Positions 1 to 11,562 of a DNA stretch of 64,000 nucleotides are shown in pieces. Origin of the DNA: Ciona savignyi (lineage: Eukaryota; Chordata; Ascidiacea; Phlebobranchia; Cionidae); assembly GCA_000149265.1 (NCBI GenBank), contig CH002657.1:227544-291543 (forward strand). Reading direction: 5' to 3'. The notes under the pieces were generated by a model that worked only from the letters and a program-made list of their open reading frames with translations, did no database searches and was not told the origin of the DNA. The position numbers were made by a program, and so were the translations under genes. Each line of letters starts with the position of its first letter. Position 1 is the first letter of the stretch.

Positions 1-526
1 AGTGACATTTTTATAGAAAATAATTGAGCTCTTACATTTTTTTCGAAATCTTTTTCAAACTCAATTCCCTCAATTCAATTAAGTTTTGCATTAAAACCCT
101 CAATTTTGACTTAATCGATTGTTTCCCATAAACGCATCCTGTAACACATTAGGCCTACCTATTACAAGACGACTTTAAATTGGGAACAAAAGACTCCAAC
201 CTTTCATTTTTGCAAATTGCAGTCCGAAAAAAACTATATATATTGTGTTATTCTTCGTTTAATTGTGGTAGAAATGTAGACCGTAGACCAAGAAGTAGTG
301 GAATTATTGTATTGGATTGTCTTATCTAAGACTAAGCACAAGAAGGGCTGTTTGTCAGCCCATAATTGAAGTACGGATTGCGTTATGATTGAACAATGCC
401 TTAGATCTTAGAACTTACATTAGTCTGACTAAAAACAAGCATAAGGATAAGCAAAACAGTTTTTTATGCATTAAAGTTTTTTTTTCAATCACAAATAAGT
501 GAAATATATGCCGTGGAACAGATAAA

Positions 527-988
527 TGTAACGCGCAACGGGGACTTGTTTCTTGCGTTCGGTTATTACAGACATTTCATATATATATATATATATATAT
601 TTTATACACTTTTCTACGCGTTTTATTAACACCGTTTTATACTTTGGTTATTTGTTTACTTTTATTCATTTGCACCTTCACCTTGTTTTATCTACATTGC
701 TGTTTTGAACACTCACGCTTTTATTATCTCTCGGGGTAAAAGTAATGAACGCTCGGTGCTGTGTAATTTTCGTCCTGCTGATATCTGCAAATTTGCTGAG
801 CAAAAGAGCAGTTCTTTTTTGGCGTTGGAACGATTAAGACGGGTTTTATTACGGATATTTTTACCATTTTTTTATGTTTTTAAATAATCTCGATTATATA
901 AAAGCCAAATTGTATCAAACCCTAGTAATTGGTCTGACGGTAGGCCGTTATAAGACAGCGTCCTAAGAAACCTTAGAAATTCTGTAAC
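527..988. mobile_element. Probable solo LTR in left duplication copy
   Basis: The left copy reads gataaa, then 462 bp, then ataagta. The right copy at about 11459 reads gataagta without the insert, so it is a natural empty site. The insert starts TGTAACGCG and ends TTCTGTAAC and is flanked by near-identical 5-bp duplications, ATAAA (522-526) and ATAAG (989-993). It holds an (AT)n run near 580 and a TATA-like tatataaaag near 893, but no coding sequence. Size, 5-bp duplication and promoter-like content suggest a solo LTR. The ends are not a textbook TG...CA, so another non-autonomous element is possible. Confidence 0.55.
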
Positions 989-1093
989 ATAAGTAGATTG
1001 TTATAAACAAAAACAAAAATGAGACATTTTTTAATGGTGCACATTTTATTTCTTTCAAGGTAGCCTACAAATGACTAACCTATATATCAGTTA

Positions 1094-2457
1094 TCATTCA
1101 AGCAAAGGCGCGGTTTCTGGCGAATTTTCAGCTTCTAATCTTTTGAAGCGAATTGGGATAGATGCAATGACCAATAATGCTATAATCGAAAATAAAGCTG
1201 GCATAACGGATGCCACGGCGGATCCGTATTTAGTTAACAATGCTCTCATAACAATCGGGTATGTCATACGAAAACATCCCCATCACTAGAACGTGTAATG
1301 AAAGTACAAGATGTGGTGATATAGGATATGTCACTTCCACCAATAATTCAAACATGCATGTGTTCACTGATCCTACTCCAACTCCAATTAACAAAACCCC
1401 CGTGTAAACCAAAGCTATCAAATGAACATTGATTCCTAAACAAACCAGAGAGCATGCCACGCTACTAATTAAACCACTAAGAACCATCACAGCTCTATAT
1501 CTTTTGCTCTTTGCTATTATCGGACCCATCGCTAAAGCGGATACGGTAAAAAGGCACCACGAGCCAAGAAGAACAAAACCCGAGGTTCTTGTTTAAATGC
1601 GACTCTCTATGGAAGTTTTTATGGAGCATTGATGACAATAGAATAGTATAGCACCGTAAGAGTGGGCCTAATATTGATGACACTAACGAAACAACGATAA
1701 ATCGCGGAGACAAAATGACTTTTTTCGCGACAGCGAATACCCGAATAACAGACTCTTTTAAACTAATTTCTTCCTTTATTTCAGCTCGTTGCTTCTTCAG
1801 TTGGGCGACACTTGGCGGAAGAAGTGGAGCTTGAGGGACGAAGACGGATATAAGCGTTAATATGGCGGCGACCACGATAAGTGGAGCAAACATTATTGTT
1901 AATCCCAATCTCATTTCCGATCTTGATTGATGCATGTTGACGAGCAACGAAGGAATTGCAGATCCCAAAGCTTCACCCGTTCCTCGGGCAAATAACTGGA
2001 TACCAACCGCAATTGCAAACCTCGTTTGCCGGAAACCACAAGGGCCGCTATAAGAGGCACTAGTCCAATACCAATAAGAACGCTTAAGCTGTTTATTGCT
2101 TGTCCAGCAAGCATAAAGTAGTAACCTCCTTTTTACCCACACACCAGCAAGAATAAGCGAAAACCCAACAGCAAGAAAGGCGGACATTAAAGTTAAAGAT
2201 TTTCGGAAACCAAAGCGAATTGTCATCCAAGACATCGGTATCCCCATTACCATCAGAACTATAGATTGAACAATCACCAACCAGTCAATTTGCCACGAGT
2301 GTACTCTGAGTAATCTGACAAGAACATTATTTATTGGTCCATAGCATGATTGGCAAAGGCAGCGTAAAACACTATTAAAAAACGAAATGGCCAAAACCAG
2401 CCACCTCATTGGGTAAGCTTTAAGCTTGGATTCTTGTTCTTTTTCGGTAGCTGACAT
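1094..2457 (-). pseudogene. FLVCR/SLC49-like transporter, frame-broken left copy
   Basis: This is the paralogue of the intact gene at 11563-12921, starting at the equivalent ATG (2457) and ending at the equivalent TGA (1094). It is 1364 bp against 1359 bp in the intact copy. Aligning by eye gives five single-base insertions, near 1270-1290, 1580, 2017, 2040 and 2130, which account exactly for the five extra bases. As it stands, the reading frame breaks into several pieces and cannot give a 12-helix transporter. Four of the five insertions lengthen a short homopolymer, so sequencing error is a real alternative to true decay. Substitutions throughout show it is a separate locus. Confidence 0.8.
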
Positions 2458-4384
2458 CTTGCTTTTTTGACCAGCAGCGCTAATGATCTATCCAGTTGGT
2501 TTTAACAAAAGCATAGATAATAATCATACCAAACTTAAGACATCTATAAGACACAATAGGTTTGCAAAAGGGCAACATATGTTCGTTTTACTGGATCGTG
2601 TTACATGTATCGATAAGACTAAACCAATAGTCTGTCTAATTGTAAACAAGAATTCAACCTTTGTTGAATTTTACCTATTGACTGATAAGTTATTATGAGG
2701 CATTCTGAAATACTATTTTAAGTTTATTTTTTGTTTTAAGCTTTTTTGTCACAAATATGGCTAAATCAATCTGGCGCGCGTGTTTTCCATTGATTGTTTG
2801 ATTATAGCCAGTTGTGAAACTCAGTTTGTTGCTGTGTAGTTGGTTGCATTTACTTTCTACACTTTACAGTATACGCACGTTTCTTTTGTGAGTAACTAAA
2901 GTACTTTTGTTTAATTTAGAACGCTAAGTCAAGTAATACGTTTTCTAAACTCTAATGAAGTCAAAATCTATTAAACTAACTCAACTGCATTCACCGGGAC
3001 CTAACTGTCTTAACCAGATTTAAAAACAATCCCAAAGATTAAGTATTATAAATAGTACTGATCCGCACAATATGTTCCTGTGCGGGGAAAACTAGCAACA
3101 TTTCCACAAACACAATGCAATGGTATATTTAAACGACCACGTACGTTCCAACTGGATTTTGGCATTAACTCCACTCATAGCTGTGTGGCTAACTGTAAAA
3201 GGACCAAATTGGTTTTAGGCCTATTGGCTGATAAAGGAGCCTTAAATAGGGAACATCAACTTCATAACCATTTCTTATTTCTTAATTTTTCTATTTTTTT
3301 CTTAAACTTAGGAATTTCTATTCTTACGGTACTTAAAAACCTAGTCTATTGTAATACATATATATTTCTACAATGCCACGTAAGGGCGTTTTAAACTATG
3401 TTAAATTCTTTAAATGTAACTAAACTGCCTGCTTGTTTGATGATTTCCCCTAACCGACAAATTCCAAAATCTTGGCTCGTCATATGGTATTCGATGGGAC
3501 TGCTTCCGCAGTACTTTCATTTATATATATGTAATAGGATGCATTAACGCTGATTTTGTATAGGACAGCTCCATCGCTGAATAATCATACGATTAAACTA
3601 GTCGGATTGCCGAGCTACTTTAGTATTTTGTTCATTTCCCTTTTTGATATACAGTATTCATTTAAATCAACTAGTTAAGCAACATGTGTAAAGTGCGTTA
3701 CTAATTATACCTTATACCCATGATCCTGCACACGTTCGTGCGAAATTGGAAAGATTAAAGATCCAACCAATCCACATATTTAAACATAATCTTTATTTTT
3801 ATACACTGGTCCCACGTGTAAAGATAATATTAGAAAACGGGGTCTGGTATAATCCAAACTACCTGCATAGACAGGATATAAAAATTTGTACGTAAATGGC
3901 TAACAGAGCAGTAACCTAAACATAATGCCAAAGTCGCATTCGCCATATATTTAATTGGAAATCATGAAACTTAATAAAAACTAAAAAGAACAAATCACGT
4001 GTTAAAGAGCATTTTTTGTAAAACGCATTTGGCTGACAGCTTGTATAGCATGTGTTTAAAAGTAGCATTTCCGGGCTACCTAACTACATTTAATATGTTT
4101 TATACAAGATAACGCTGGTGAATTTTGTAAATATTTCTTCCCGCCATGACGTTTTATAATAATCAATATGCACTCCGCTATATATCCAGACAGTATAACC
4201 TACTCACCGCATTTGCATCACTATTTTTTATTGCCCGGTAATTTTGTTTGGCAGAATTCGCGATTTTTAAGTACTGTATAAGAAAAAGGAAATTTATATT
4301 TACTTTTAATTAGAGTTCAAATGCTGACGCGCCTATCATGATAATTTATTGTTTAATTATACCTCAATTCTAAATAATGTTAAC

Positions 4385-4846
4385 TGTTACGGATATTAAC
4401 CATTTAATTTCTATGTTTCACATGAGTCGGTGTGAGATTTTCATTTTTCCATGCGGTCAGTTTTAATTTGGTATTTAGAATCTGGAGTAATCCTTAATTG
4501 TGTGTGTTAATTTGATTTTAATTTATATTGTGTGTGACTAATTAAGTATTATATATTTAAATAAGGGCAAATTTAATGGTAGTGAAAACACCCTGGAAAT
4601 CGTGTTAACGTGTTCTTGACGTGTAACTGTTTACTGTTAATCGCATAATAGAAAGAAAACCAATCTGTGTTGGCTGAGTTACAATAAGACTTAGAGCCTT
4701 AAAGACAGGCTTCCAGCCAGGAGTTTGGAAAAAAACAATAAGAGTTAAGAAGCGATCGCCGGGCACCATTACCCTTATAGCAGCAAGTAGAGGCTGCAAA
4801 ATAGAATCAGAATTCTGGACTCATTACCAGACTGGCAGACTCTACA
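4385..4846 (+). repeat. 5' LTR of BEL/Pao element
   Basis: The LTR has TG...CA ends and is 462 bp long. A TATA-like run (tattatatatttaaata) lies near 4548 and could be the promoter. Relative to the 3' LTR it has four substitutions, an extra 8 bp near 4694 and one extra A in an A-run. A 23-bp sequence spanning the LTR/leader junction (4841-4863) is repeated at 4878-4900. Confidence 0.9.
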
Positions 4847-5037
4847 TTATTTCCAGGTTTTCTTTCCCTGGGCGGTGTCTACATTATTTCCAGGTTTTCT
4901 TCCCCTGTGTGGTGAAGATACACTATTATTATTCCTGTGTTTAAAGAAAAGTTGTTTCAAGAGCTGTACTCCCTTGGATGGTGGAGAAGCAATTGAAGTT
5001 TTCCCTCTGAGGTAATTGTATAAATACCAATAGGAGG

Positions 5038-6770
5038 ATGGATGATTTAAAGGAAATTAGAACAACTCATTTGGCAAGTGTTGCCAAAGTAGAGAAAAAG
5101 TTGTGTAGAGCAATTCTTAAACAAAATTCTTAAAGAACCCAAGAATGTTTCAAAATACAAGGTTCGATTCGATAGTACATGTGAAAACTGTTTAGTTGTA
5201 TGTCGGGAATACCTAAACATATTAAAAAGTGAATCTGCACGCGAAATTGCACTGGAAAGGATCAAGGAGGTCGAGGATAAACGTTGCATCATGGAACAGA
5301 AGTATAGAGATTTTCTGCAACTGTGTGTGTCCAGTCAGGCCAGTGCTGTGGCTTCACACGAAGATGGTAGAACTATTTCAAGTAGTTCACATAGTTCTGG
5401 ACGCAGGCAAAAGACCAGTCTGCTCAAACTGCAAGCTAAACAGCTTGAGCAAGAGGCGGAGTTAAAAAAGAAACGCTTGGACAAACTACTGGAGTTGGAA
5501 CTGTCGGTATCCAGGGCTAAGGCTGCGGCAAGAGAAGCCGAACTGCTATCAGAAGAGAGCCTATTCAATGATGGGGGTTCGAGGATATCAATGCCTTTAA
5601 TTTCCCTTAGGGCACATGCTGCCAAGGGAAATGCTGTGACTGATGTATCTGGCACTGGCAAGGACAAATCAACCAAGCCATTGGTGCCGGTAAGTGATTC
5701 CAAAGTTATTGGGAATGGTGTTAATGTTAATAAGAAGAGTAAAAGTATACCCATACCGGTGTTAGCAAATAAGGACAACTTGGACAACTCTATGTTGGAT
5801 GACTGTCACACCCCTAAACCGGGTAAGACTGAATATATGATTAACTCAATGGGGTATTCAAACCCTTTACTACCAAGTATGGATCTTGGTAGCTTTGATG
5901 GTAATATTTTGGATTTCTATTCATTTATGAAGGATTTTAAGGATTTTGTCGAGTTAAATGTCTCGGATGATGGAGCAAGGCTCAAATTTTTGTTGCAACT
6001 CTGCAAAGGGGAAGCACACGAGGCAATTAAGTGTTGCAGGGTAATGTCAAACAGAAGTCTTGGGTACAAGACTGCGTTGCAGCGACTGCAGAACAAGTAC
6101 GGAGAAAGATACAGTGTTGTCCGAGCCTTCATAAAAGAAGTAACCGATGGACCGGTTCTCAAGTCAGGTGATGCTGATGGATTGTTTTTGTTGGGAGACA
6201 AAATGTTTAATTGTTTTACCACTTTAACGGAGTGGGGATATCAGCCAGGACTTGAACAGTTCCTCCAACCTCGACAAAATATATGATAAGCTTCCTGATC
6301 ATATCAAGTTAGAATTTTGCAGATTGAGCACCAGGAGACGAGCTGATGGGCTTCAGCCTACATTTGATGACCTGATGAACTTGGTCCAGGAACACGCTCG
6401 CGCTACTCAAGACAGTTTTTAACAGAGGTACTGTGGTTCGTTAAGTAAATCGAAGGAAGAAGGACCTGAATACAGAGCACCAAAAAGGTTAGTCTCTGCA
6501 ACAACAGCTATACATGCTCCTAGAGAGAGGTCACCTTGTATGTTGTGTGAACAAGCACATCCATTGTGGAAATGTGATACCTTTAGGGAAAAGGGTGTGC
6601 AGGAAAGGTGGGACTATGTAAAAGAACATAACCTTTGTTTCAATTGTTTAAAGGCTAACCATGCATTTCGCTAATGTAGTTATCAAGGACGGTGTTCGGA
6701 CTGTGGAAAAAGACACAACTATCTCTTACACTTTCCTCGTTCTGATGCAAAGACTTCTCCCGCGAATACG
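5038..6770 (+). pseudogene. Degraded gag of BEL/Pao element
   Basis: An ATG at 5038 opens a short frame that stops at about 5132. The main frame runs 5291-6286 and encodes a charged coiled-coil-like N-terminal part rich in Glu, Lys and Ala. It is followed by a capsid-like region containing LGSFDGN and FMKDFKDFVE. The frame is lost near 6260, and in-frame stops interrupt the continuation near 6420 and 6673. Cysteine/histidine clusters at about 6535-6730 (CMLCEQAHPLWKC, then CFNCL and CSDCGKRH) are of the BEL/Pao zinc-knuckle kind. Frameshifts and stops make this non-functional. Confidence 0.75.
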
Positions 6771-6814
6771 AGTGACCATGTCATATCATATCCACTTCTG
6801 AACAGAACCAAGAT

Positions 6815-8362
6815 GTGAAGGCAGCGAAGAGCCTCAATGTGGTACCGGTAAAGGTATGGACTAAATGTCCCGGGGAGTGTATTAAAACATATGCCTTTTT
6901 GGATAGTGGAGCAAATATATCTATGTGTTCTCAAGCATTGGTAAAGAAACTTGGTCTTGATGTTGGTGAACCCAACTTTAAAATCGAAACACAAAATGGT
7001 GTTTCCTCCCATGGTCTGGTTAAGGACCTGATGTACATTCAAGGCATTGAGGAGCCAAATGTGTTTGATATAACAAATGTTGTTGTCACAGATACAATTT
7101 TGGATGTGCAAAGTAGCATTCCCACTAAAGAGATCGCAGCGCTGTACCCTCATTTAAATGATTTACAGTTTCCCAAGATAGATAATACCACAGTCGAATT
7201 GCTGGTGGGCAACGATGTTGTAGATGCGTTCCGGTTGAAGGAGCAACGATGTGGCCAACGTGGTGAACCACTTGGTCTACACACGGGTCTAGGCTGGTCG
7301 ATATTTGGAGCGGAATTGTATTCTAAGGATGGCAGTGTGTCATGTTCTTACAATCAATTCCTGGGCAAAGATGTGGCGAAATCGGACAAGCACTCTTGTG
7401 ATGAAGTGCTATCAGTGTCTGCACAGGACTTTAAAGATTTAAAAATGCCACAGAAGAGTGAACTGTCAAAAGAAGATGATGAGTCCAAGGCTATCATGGA
7501 TTCCACTGTGGACCAGGTCGGTTCAAACTTCCAGATAGAACTTCCATGTAAAAGAAGCAACGATTCCCTTTCCAATAAGGAAATTGTGGCAGAGAGAGAA
7601 CTTTGTTCATTAAAGAAATTTAAATTTGATCCCGAGCTTCCTACTAAGTGCTTAAGCAATAGTAATGAATTATTAAGTTCTATTGCAGAAACAGAGATAT
7701 CACCTTCATTGTGCCATGAATATTGCCCTGTGCTGTTTCAAAAGCAGGTGCATGGAGTTGTGTGGAACACGTCGGTCGACCGTTTCACGTGCAATAGCCA
7801 GATGAGATGGGACTACCCTGTGACTGATCTGCAGAGAAGTGTTTGGAAAGACTGGCTACATTCAAGAGGTAACCTGGAACTGGAAGAGGTAACCTTACCT
7901 AGATGTTTTAAGCCAGTATCCTTTATCCAAGAATTGAAATTGTGTACATTTTGCGATGTGAGCAAAGTGGGGTATGGAGCAGTGAGCCAATTAAGGATAG
8001 TTGGCAATAATGATGCCTTATCTTGTTCCTTTGTGATGGGCAAGTTCCAAGTCGCTCCAATAAATCCCATAAGTATGCCGATGTTGGAATTGACTGCTGC
8101 GGTTGTTGCAGTCGAATTAGTGAACAGTACTTGCAATGAAAACCCTACTTCTCCAAATCATTGGAGACACATGGATACAAAGAGAAATCCTGCCAACATT
8201 GGTTCAATGTTAGGTGAGGCATGGAAAGAGAAAATGTGGTTGAAGGGGCCGGCGTTCGTGTATGAGCCGGAGGATCAATGGCCGGTATGCTATAGTGAAC
8301 CAGTGAAGCAGGGGCAATGGACAGAAGGAGTGATCGAACACTGGTTGTATGATAAGACTTAA
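6815..8362 (+). pseudogene. Internally deleted pol of BEL/Pao element
   Basis: An open frame of about 515 codons holds only parts of a BEL/Pao polyprotein. An aspartic-protease-like region near the start has the active-site motif LDSGAN (about 6898) and the downstream GLHTGLGWSIFG block typical of BEL/Pao proteases. The start of the RT region follows (about 7460-7545), then a junction into an RNase H-like block with CDVSKVGYGAV near 7957 and LELTAAVVAVEL near 8085. A further junction leads to a short piece with HWRHMDTKRNPANIGS near 8160 and WLKGP near 8238, like the stretch before the integrase. The catalytic RT palm (YxDD-type motif) and the integrase D,D,E core are not visible, so it cannot move on its own. 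Confidence 0.8.
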
Positions 8363-8588
8363 AAGAAACACAATTGTGCTTTCCTGAGGGCCACATTTGA
8401 TATTACCCTCCTATGTGCTTTAACTTTCGTTTCTTTCTTTTTCTTTCTAGTAGCTAACTGTGCCTTTATGGTTTATGATATATGTAAACCCATTACCGGT
8501 GTTTTGATAACTAATGTTAGCTTAATGACTAGAAAGTCAGTGATGCATGTTTCTGTTTATTATGGGTCCCATTTGGAAAAAAAAACTG

Positions 8589-9545
8589 TAGTAAGGGCAC
8601 CAGCCACTGATATACCACTTAAAAGAATTAAACAAATTTACCCAGGGAAATACCCTAAAATACGATTTTGTTTTCAAATCATGATTGTGACAGGCATGGT
8701 TTGTGGCACCGATATTTACCAGAAGGAGTAATGGAATTGCAATAAAACTTTGTCATTTGTTAGACAACATGGTCTAGATATGCAGAAACCAAAATTTTGG
8801 GTAATATACTCAGGGGAATTCCCCTGGAAGGTGAAAAACCAAAACGGTGTTTTTTTTTTTAAAAATAGCTTTTTTGGGCAGAGCGCTTAAACGGCTACTA
8901 CATTTTCATTTAAATTTGGCAAACTGTAAGTGCATTAGCAAATGATATAACACTTAGAAGAATTAAAATAATTACCTAGGGAAATACCCTAAAAATAAGA
9001 TTTTGTTCTTAAATTATGAGTGTGACAGGCATGTGTTGTGTCACCGACATCTACCAGAAGGGGTAATGGAATTAAAATGAAACTTTGTTATTTGCTAGAC
9101 ACCATGGTCTAGATTTGCAGAAACCAAAAGTTTGGGTAATATACCCAGGGGAATTCCCCTGGGAGGTAAAAAACAAATCGTTTTTTTTTTAAATTAGCTT
9201 TTTGGGGCATAGCGCTTGAACGGCCAAAATGTTAGTTCCCTATACGCCTTTGTACCATTGAGCAAAAAGAAAAAGGGAACATAGGGAAATACCCTAAAAA
9301 TTATGATTTGTTTTTAAACCATGATTGTAACAGGCATGCTATATCGCTCCGAAATCTCCAACAGGAAGTCGCCAAAGCGGATTAAAACTGTTTGTTAGAT
9401 TATCTAACTAACATCTAACTTAGATAACATAACTTAGATATGTTAAGCAGAAATTTATGTACTAAACCCAGGGAAATTCCCCGAAATAATGAAAATCTCA
9501 ATCGGGCTGTTTGGGGAATTTACCTTCCTTTTACCAAAGCGCTTG
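8589..9545. repeat. Three imperfect ~300-bp tandem repeats before the 3' LTR
   Basis: Three related units occur at about 8589-8905, 8926-9233 and 9275-9545. Shared landmarks are agggaaataccctaaaa, gtgacaggcatg, a coc-like block around ccagaagg, atggtctaga, gcagaaacc and agcgctt. The third copy is the most diverged. Units one and two contain a strong palindrome around gaattc (9144-9163 reads CCCAGGGGAATTCCCCTGGG). They lie in the untranslated 3' part of the retroelement, where BEL elements often keep noncoding sequence. There is no coding potential. Confidence 0.8.
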
Positions 9546-10036
9546 ACAAGAGGCTTAAATTTAAAACATTTGTGGTAAAATGTTCGTAAATCTAACACGC
9601 TTATTATTTTTTTAACTACACGTGGAAAAGAAGTTTGCTTTAATAACTATGGGACCCATGTGTTTATGCTTGCAGAAACAAAACTATGACAGTCCTGTTA
9701 AAACTTTCAGGAATGTTACATAACATGGACTGATGTGCACATATCTGACAATAACATATATTGTGTAATGAACATTAGAAACAAGATCGGATTGTTACCT
9801 CAGGGACCCATGCGTTTATGCTTGCAGAAACAAACTACTAACCTGGTGTATAAAATACAAATTGTGGTTAGGGACCCTGCTCGCACATATATAAATATAT
9901 ATATATATATATATATCATACAAAATGTGTTTTACAAATAGTGGTTTTAAAACACGTAGTTGACACTCTCTAGTTAATATCCGTTTTTTATTTTGAAATT
10001 ATTTACCCTATGGTTGAAAATAATTTGGGGCCGGAA

Positions 10037-10489
10037 TGTTACGGATATTAACCATTTAATTTCTATGTTTCACATGAGTCGGTGTGAGATTTTCATTTTT
10101 CCATGCGGTCAGTTTTAATTTGGTATTTAGAATCTGGAGTAATCCTTAATTGTGTGTGTTAATTTGATTTTAATTTATATTGTGTGTGACTAATTAACTA
10201 TTATATATTTAAATAAGGGCAAATTTAATGGTAGTGAAAACACCCTGGAAATCGTGTTAACGTGTTCTTAACTTGTAACTGTTTACTGTTAATCGCATAA
10301 TAGAAAGAAAACCAATCTGTGTTGGCTGAGTTACAATAAGACTTAAAGACAGGCTTTCAGCCAGGAGTTTGGAAAAAACAATAAGAGTTAAGAAGCGATC
10401 GCCGGGCACCATTACCCTTATAGCAGCAAGTAGAGGCTGCAAAATAGAATCAGAATTCTGGACTCATTACCAGACTGGCAGACTCTACA
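10037..10489 (+). repeat. 3' LTR of BEL/Pao element
   Basis: This 453-bp copy is about 99 percent identical to 4385-4846 apart from two small deletions totalling 9 bp. It is preceded by the purine-rich aatttggggccggaa, a plausible polypurine tract, and followed by the target duplication TTAAC. Confidence 0.9.
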
Positions 10490-10494
10490 TTAAC

Positions 10495-11189
10495 TGTGAC
10501 CCCACCAAGCACAATATTAATTCTAGTTTATTTGCATGTTAGCTTTATAAACTATGTATGCGATGTAATTAGTCGTTAACACTGTAACATTGTATGTGCG
10601 TCCCTATTAAAGTTTTTGCCAGCATACTGTTGTATTTTATAGAGAAGGTCGATCGTTCAACATGGAAAGAATTGTTTAGGGTTCCGCAGTAAAATCTTAT
10701 AACACCGTCTCTAATAGCTCAACATGGACCACATATTGCTTTATTGACGGTTATGATCTGCGTACACATTTACAGACAAGTTGCTTATGTTGTTCGAAAT
10801 GGAGGCTCTGCCATCTAGCTATCGGCATATATATCCTACGACCTACATCATTCCATACACATATAATGCTGTTTCAGTACAAATGTACAATGACCCCGTG
10901 GTTGACTGGTTGGGTTAAAATTAGTGTTCAGGTTAAGATTAGCGTTAGGGTTGGGGTTAGAGCTTAGAGTTGGTTTTTACACAAATAGTGTGTGCAGTTT
11001 TCCTCCTTTTAGTGTTGTTCCATTATTCTACTGGTTTAAGGCAATGTCAACTAAGTTCATAGCTCAAGCAAATATGCAAATATACACTTTAGCTAAAACC
11101 TATGGAAACCAGACCAGAATCACGGCTGGGGCAAAAAATGAATAAATTAAAACTAAAACTACAACGGCATTGTATTAAACGGTGCCTTT
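10495..11189. other. Spacer between retroelement and right duplication copy
   Basis: No gene is recognisable here. A short run near 10915-10970 contains several gttagggtt/ggggttag words resembling degenerate TTAGGG-type telomeric repeat. The rest is unique AT-rich sequence. Confidence 0.5.
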
Positions 11190-11562
11190 GGGGTATAAAA
11201 TACTTCAACTTTTTATTTTTTGCAAATTGCACTTTGAAAATACTATTTTATATATCGTGTTATTCTGTGTTTCATTGTTGTAGAAATGTAGACCGTAGAC
11301 CAAGAAGTAGTGGAATTATTGTATTGGATTGTCTTATGATATTTACGAACACTGAAGAACTTATATTAGTCTGACTAAAAACAAGAATACCCAAACAAAT
11401 TATTTATGTATTAATGTTTTTTTCAGTCACAAAAAAGTGAAGTATATGCCGTGGAACAGATAAGTACATTGATAAACAAAAACAAAACAATACATTTTTA
11501 ATGATGCACATTATATGTCGTTCAAGGTTTAGCCTACATATAACTAACCTATATATCAGTTA

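Larger units (their letters stand above)
178..4015. repeat. Left copy of ~3.9-kb segmental duplication
   Basis: This segment matches 11190-15090 over nearly its whole length in the same orientation, including the transporter reading frame and its flanks. Similarity begins near the stretch reading tttgcaaattgca and ends near aaatcacgtgttaaa. The copies are clearly diverged by scattered substitutions and indels. The left copy alone has an insertion at 527-988. The right copy alone has extra sequence at about 13866-14614. Outside the pseudogene (2458-4015) I see no gene. Confidence 0.9.
4385..10489 (+). mobile_element. BEL/Pao LTR retrotransposon, internally deleted
   Basis: The 6105-bp element begins TGTTACGG and ends CTCTACA and is flanked by a perfect 5-bp target duplication TTAAC (4380-4384 and 10490-10494). 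It carries two long terminal repeats, a decayed gag, and a pol remnant whose protease and RNase H parts resemble the BEL/Pao superfamily. The reverse-transcriptase palm and integrase core are missing. Before the 3' LTR are three imperfect repeats of about 300 bp. The insertion lies between the two transporter copies. Only four substitutions and two small indels separate the LTRs, so the last transposition was recent although the coding region is defective. Confidence 0.88.

Noticed and set aside
5160..5180. ggttcgattcg resembling a tRNA B box
   Set aside because: It lies inside the gag remnant and no tRNA cloverleaf can be drawn around it.
5335..5787. Minus-strand open frame across the gag region
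   Set aside because: It is the reverse complement of a Lys/Glu/Ser-rich coding region and has no domain of its own.
4385..10489. An envelope gene in the retroelement
   Set aside because: The region 8400-10036 contains only repeats and short chance frames, with no signal peptide or transmembrane glycoprotein features.
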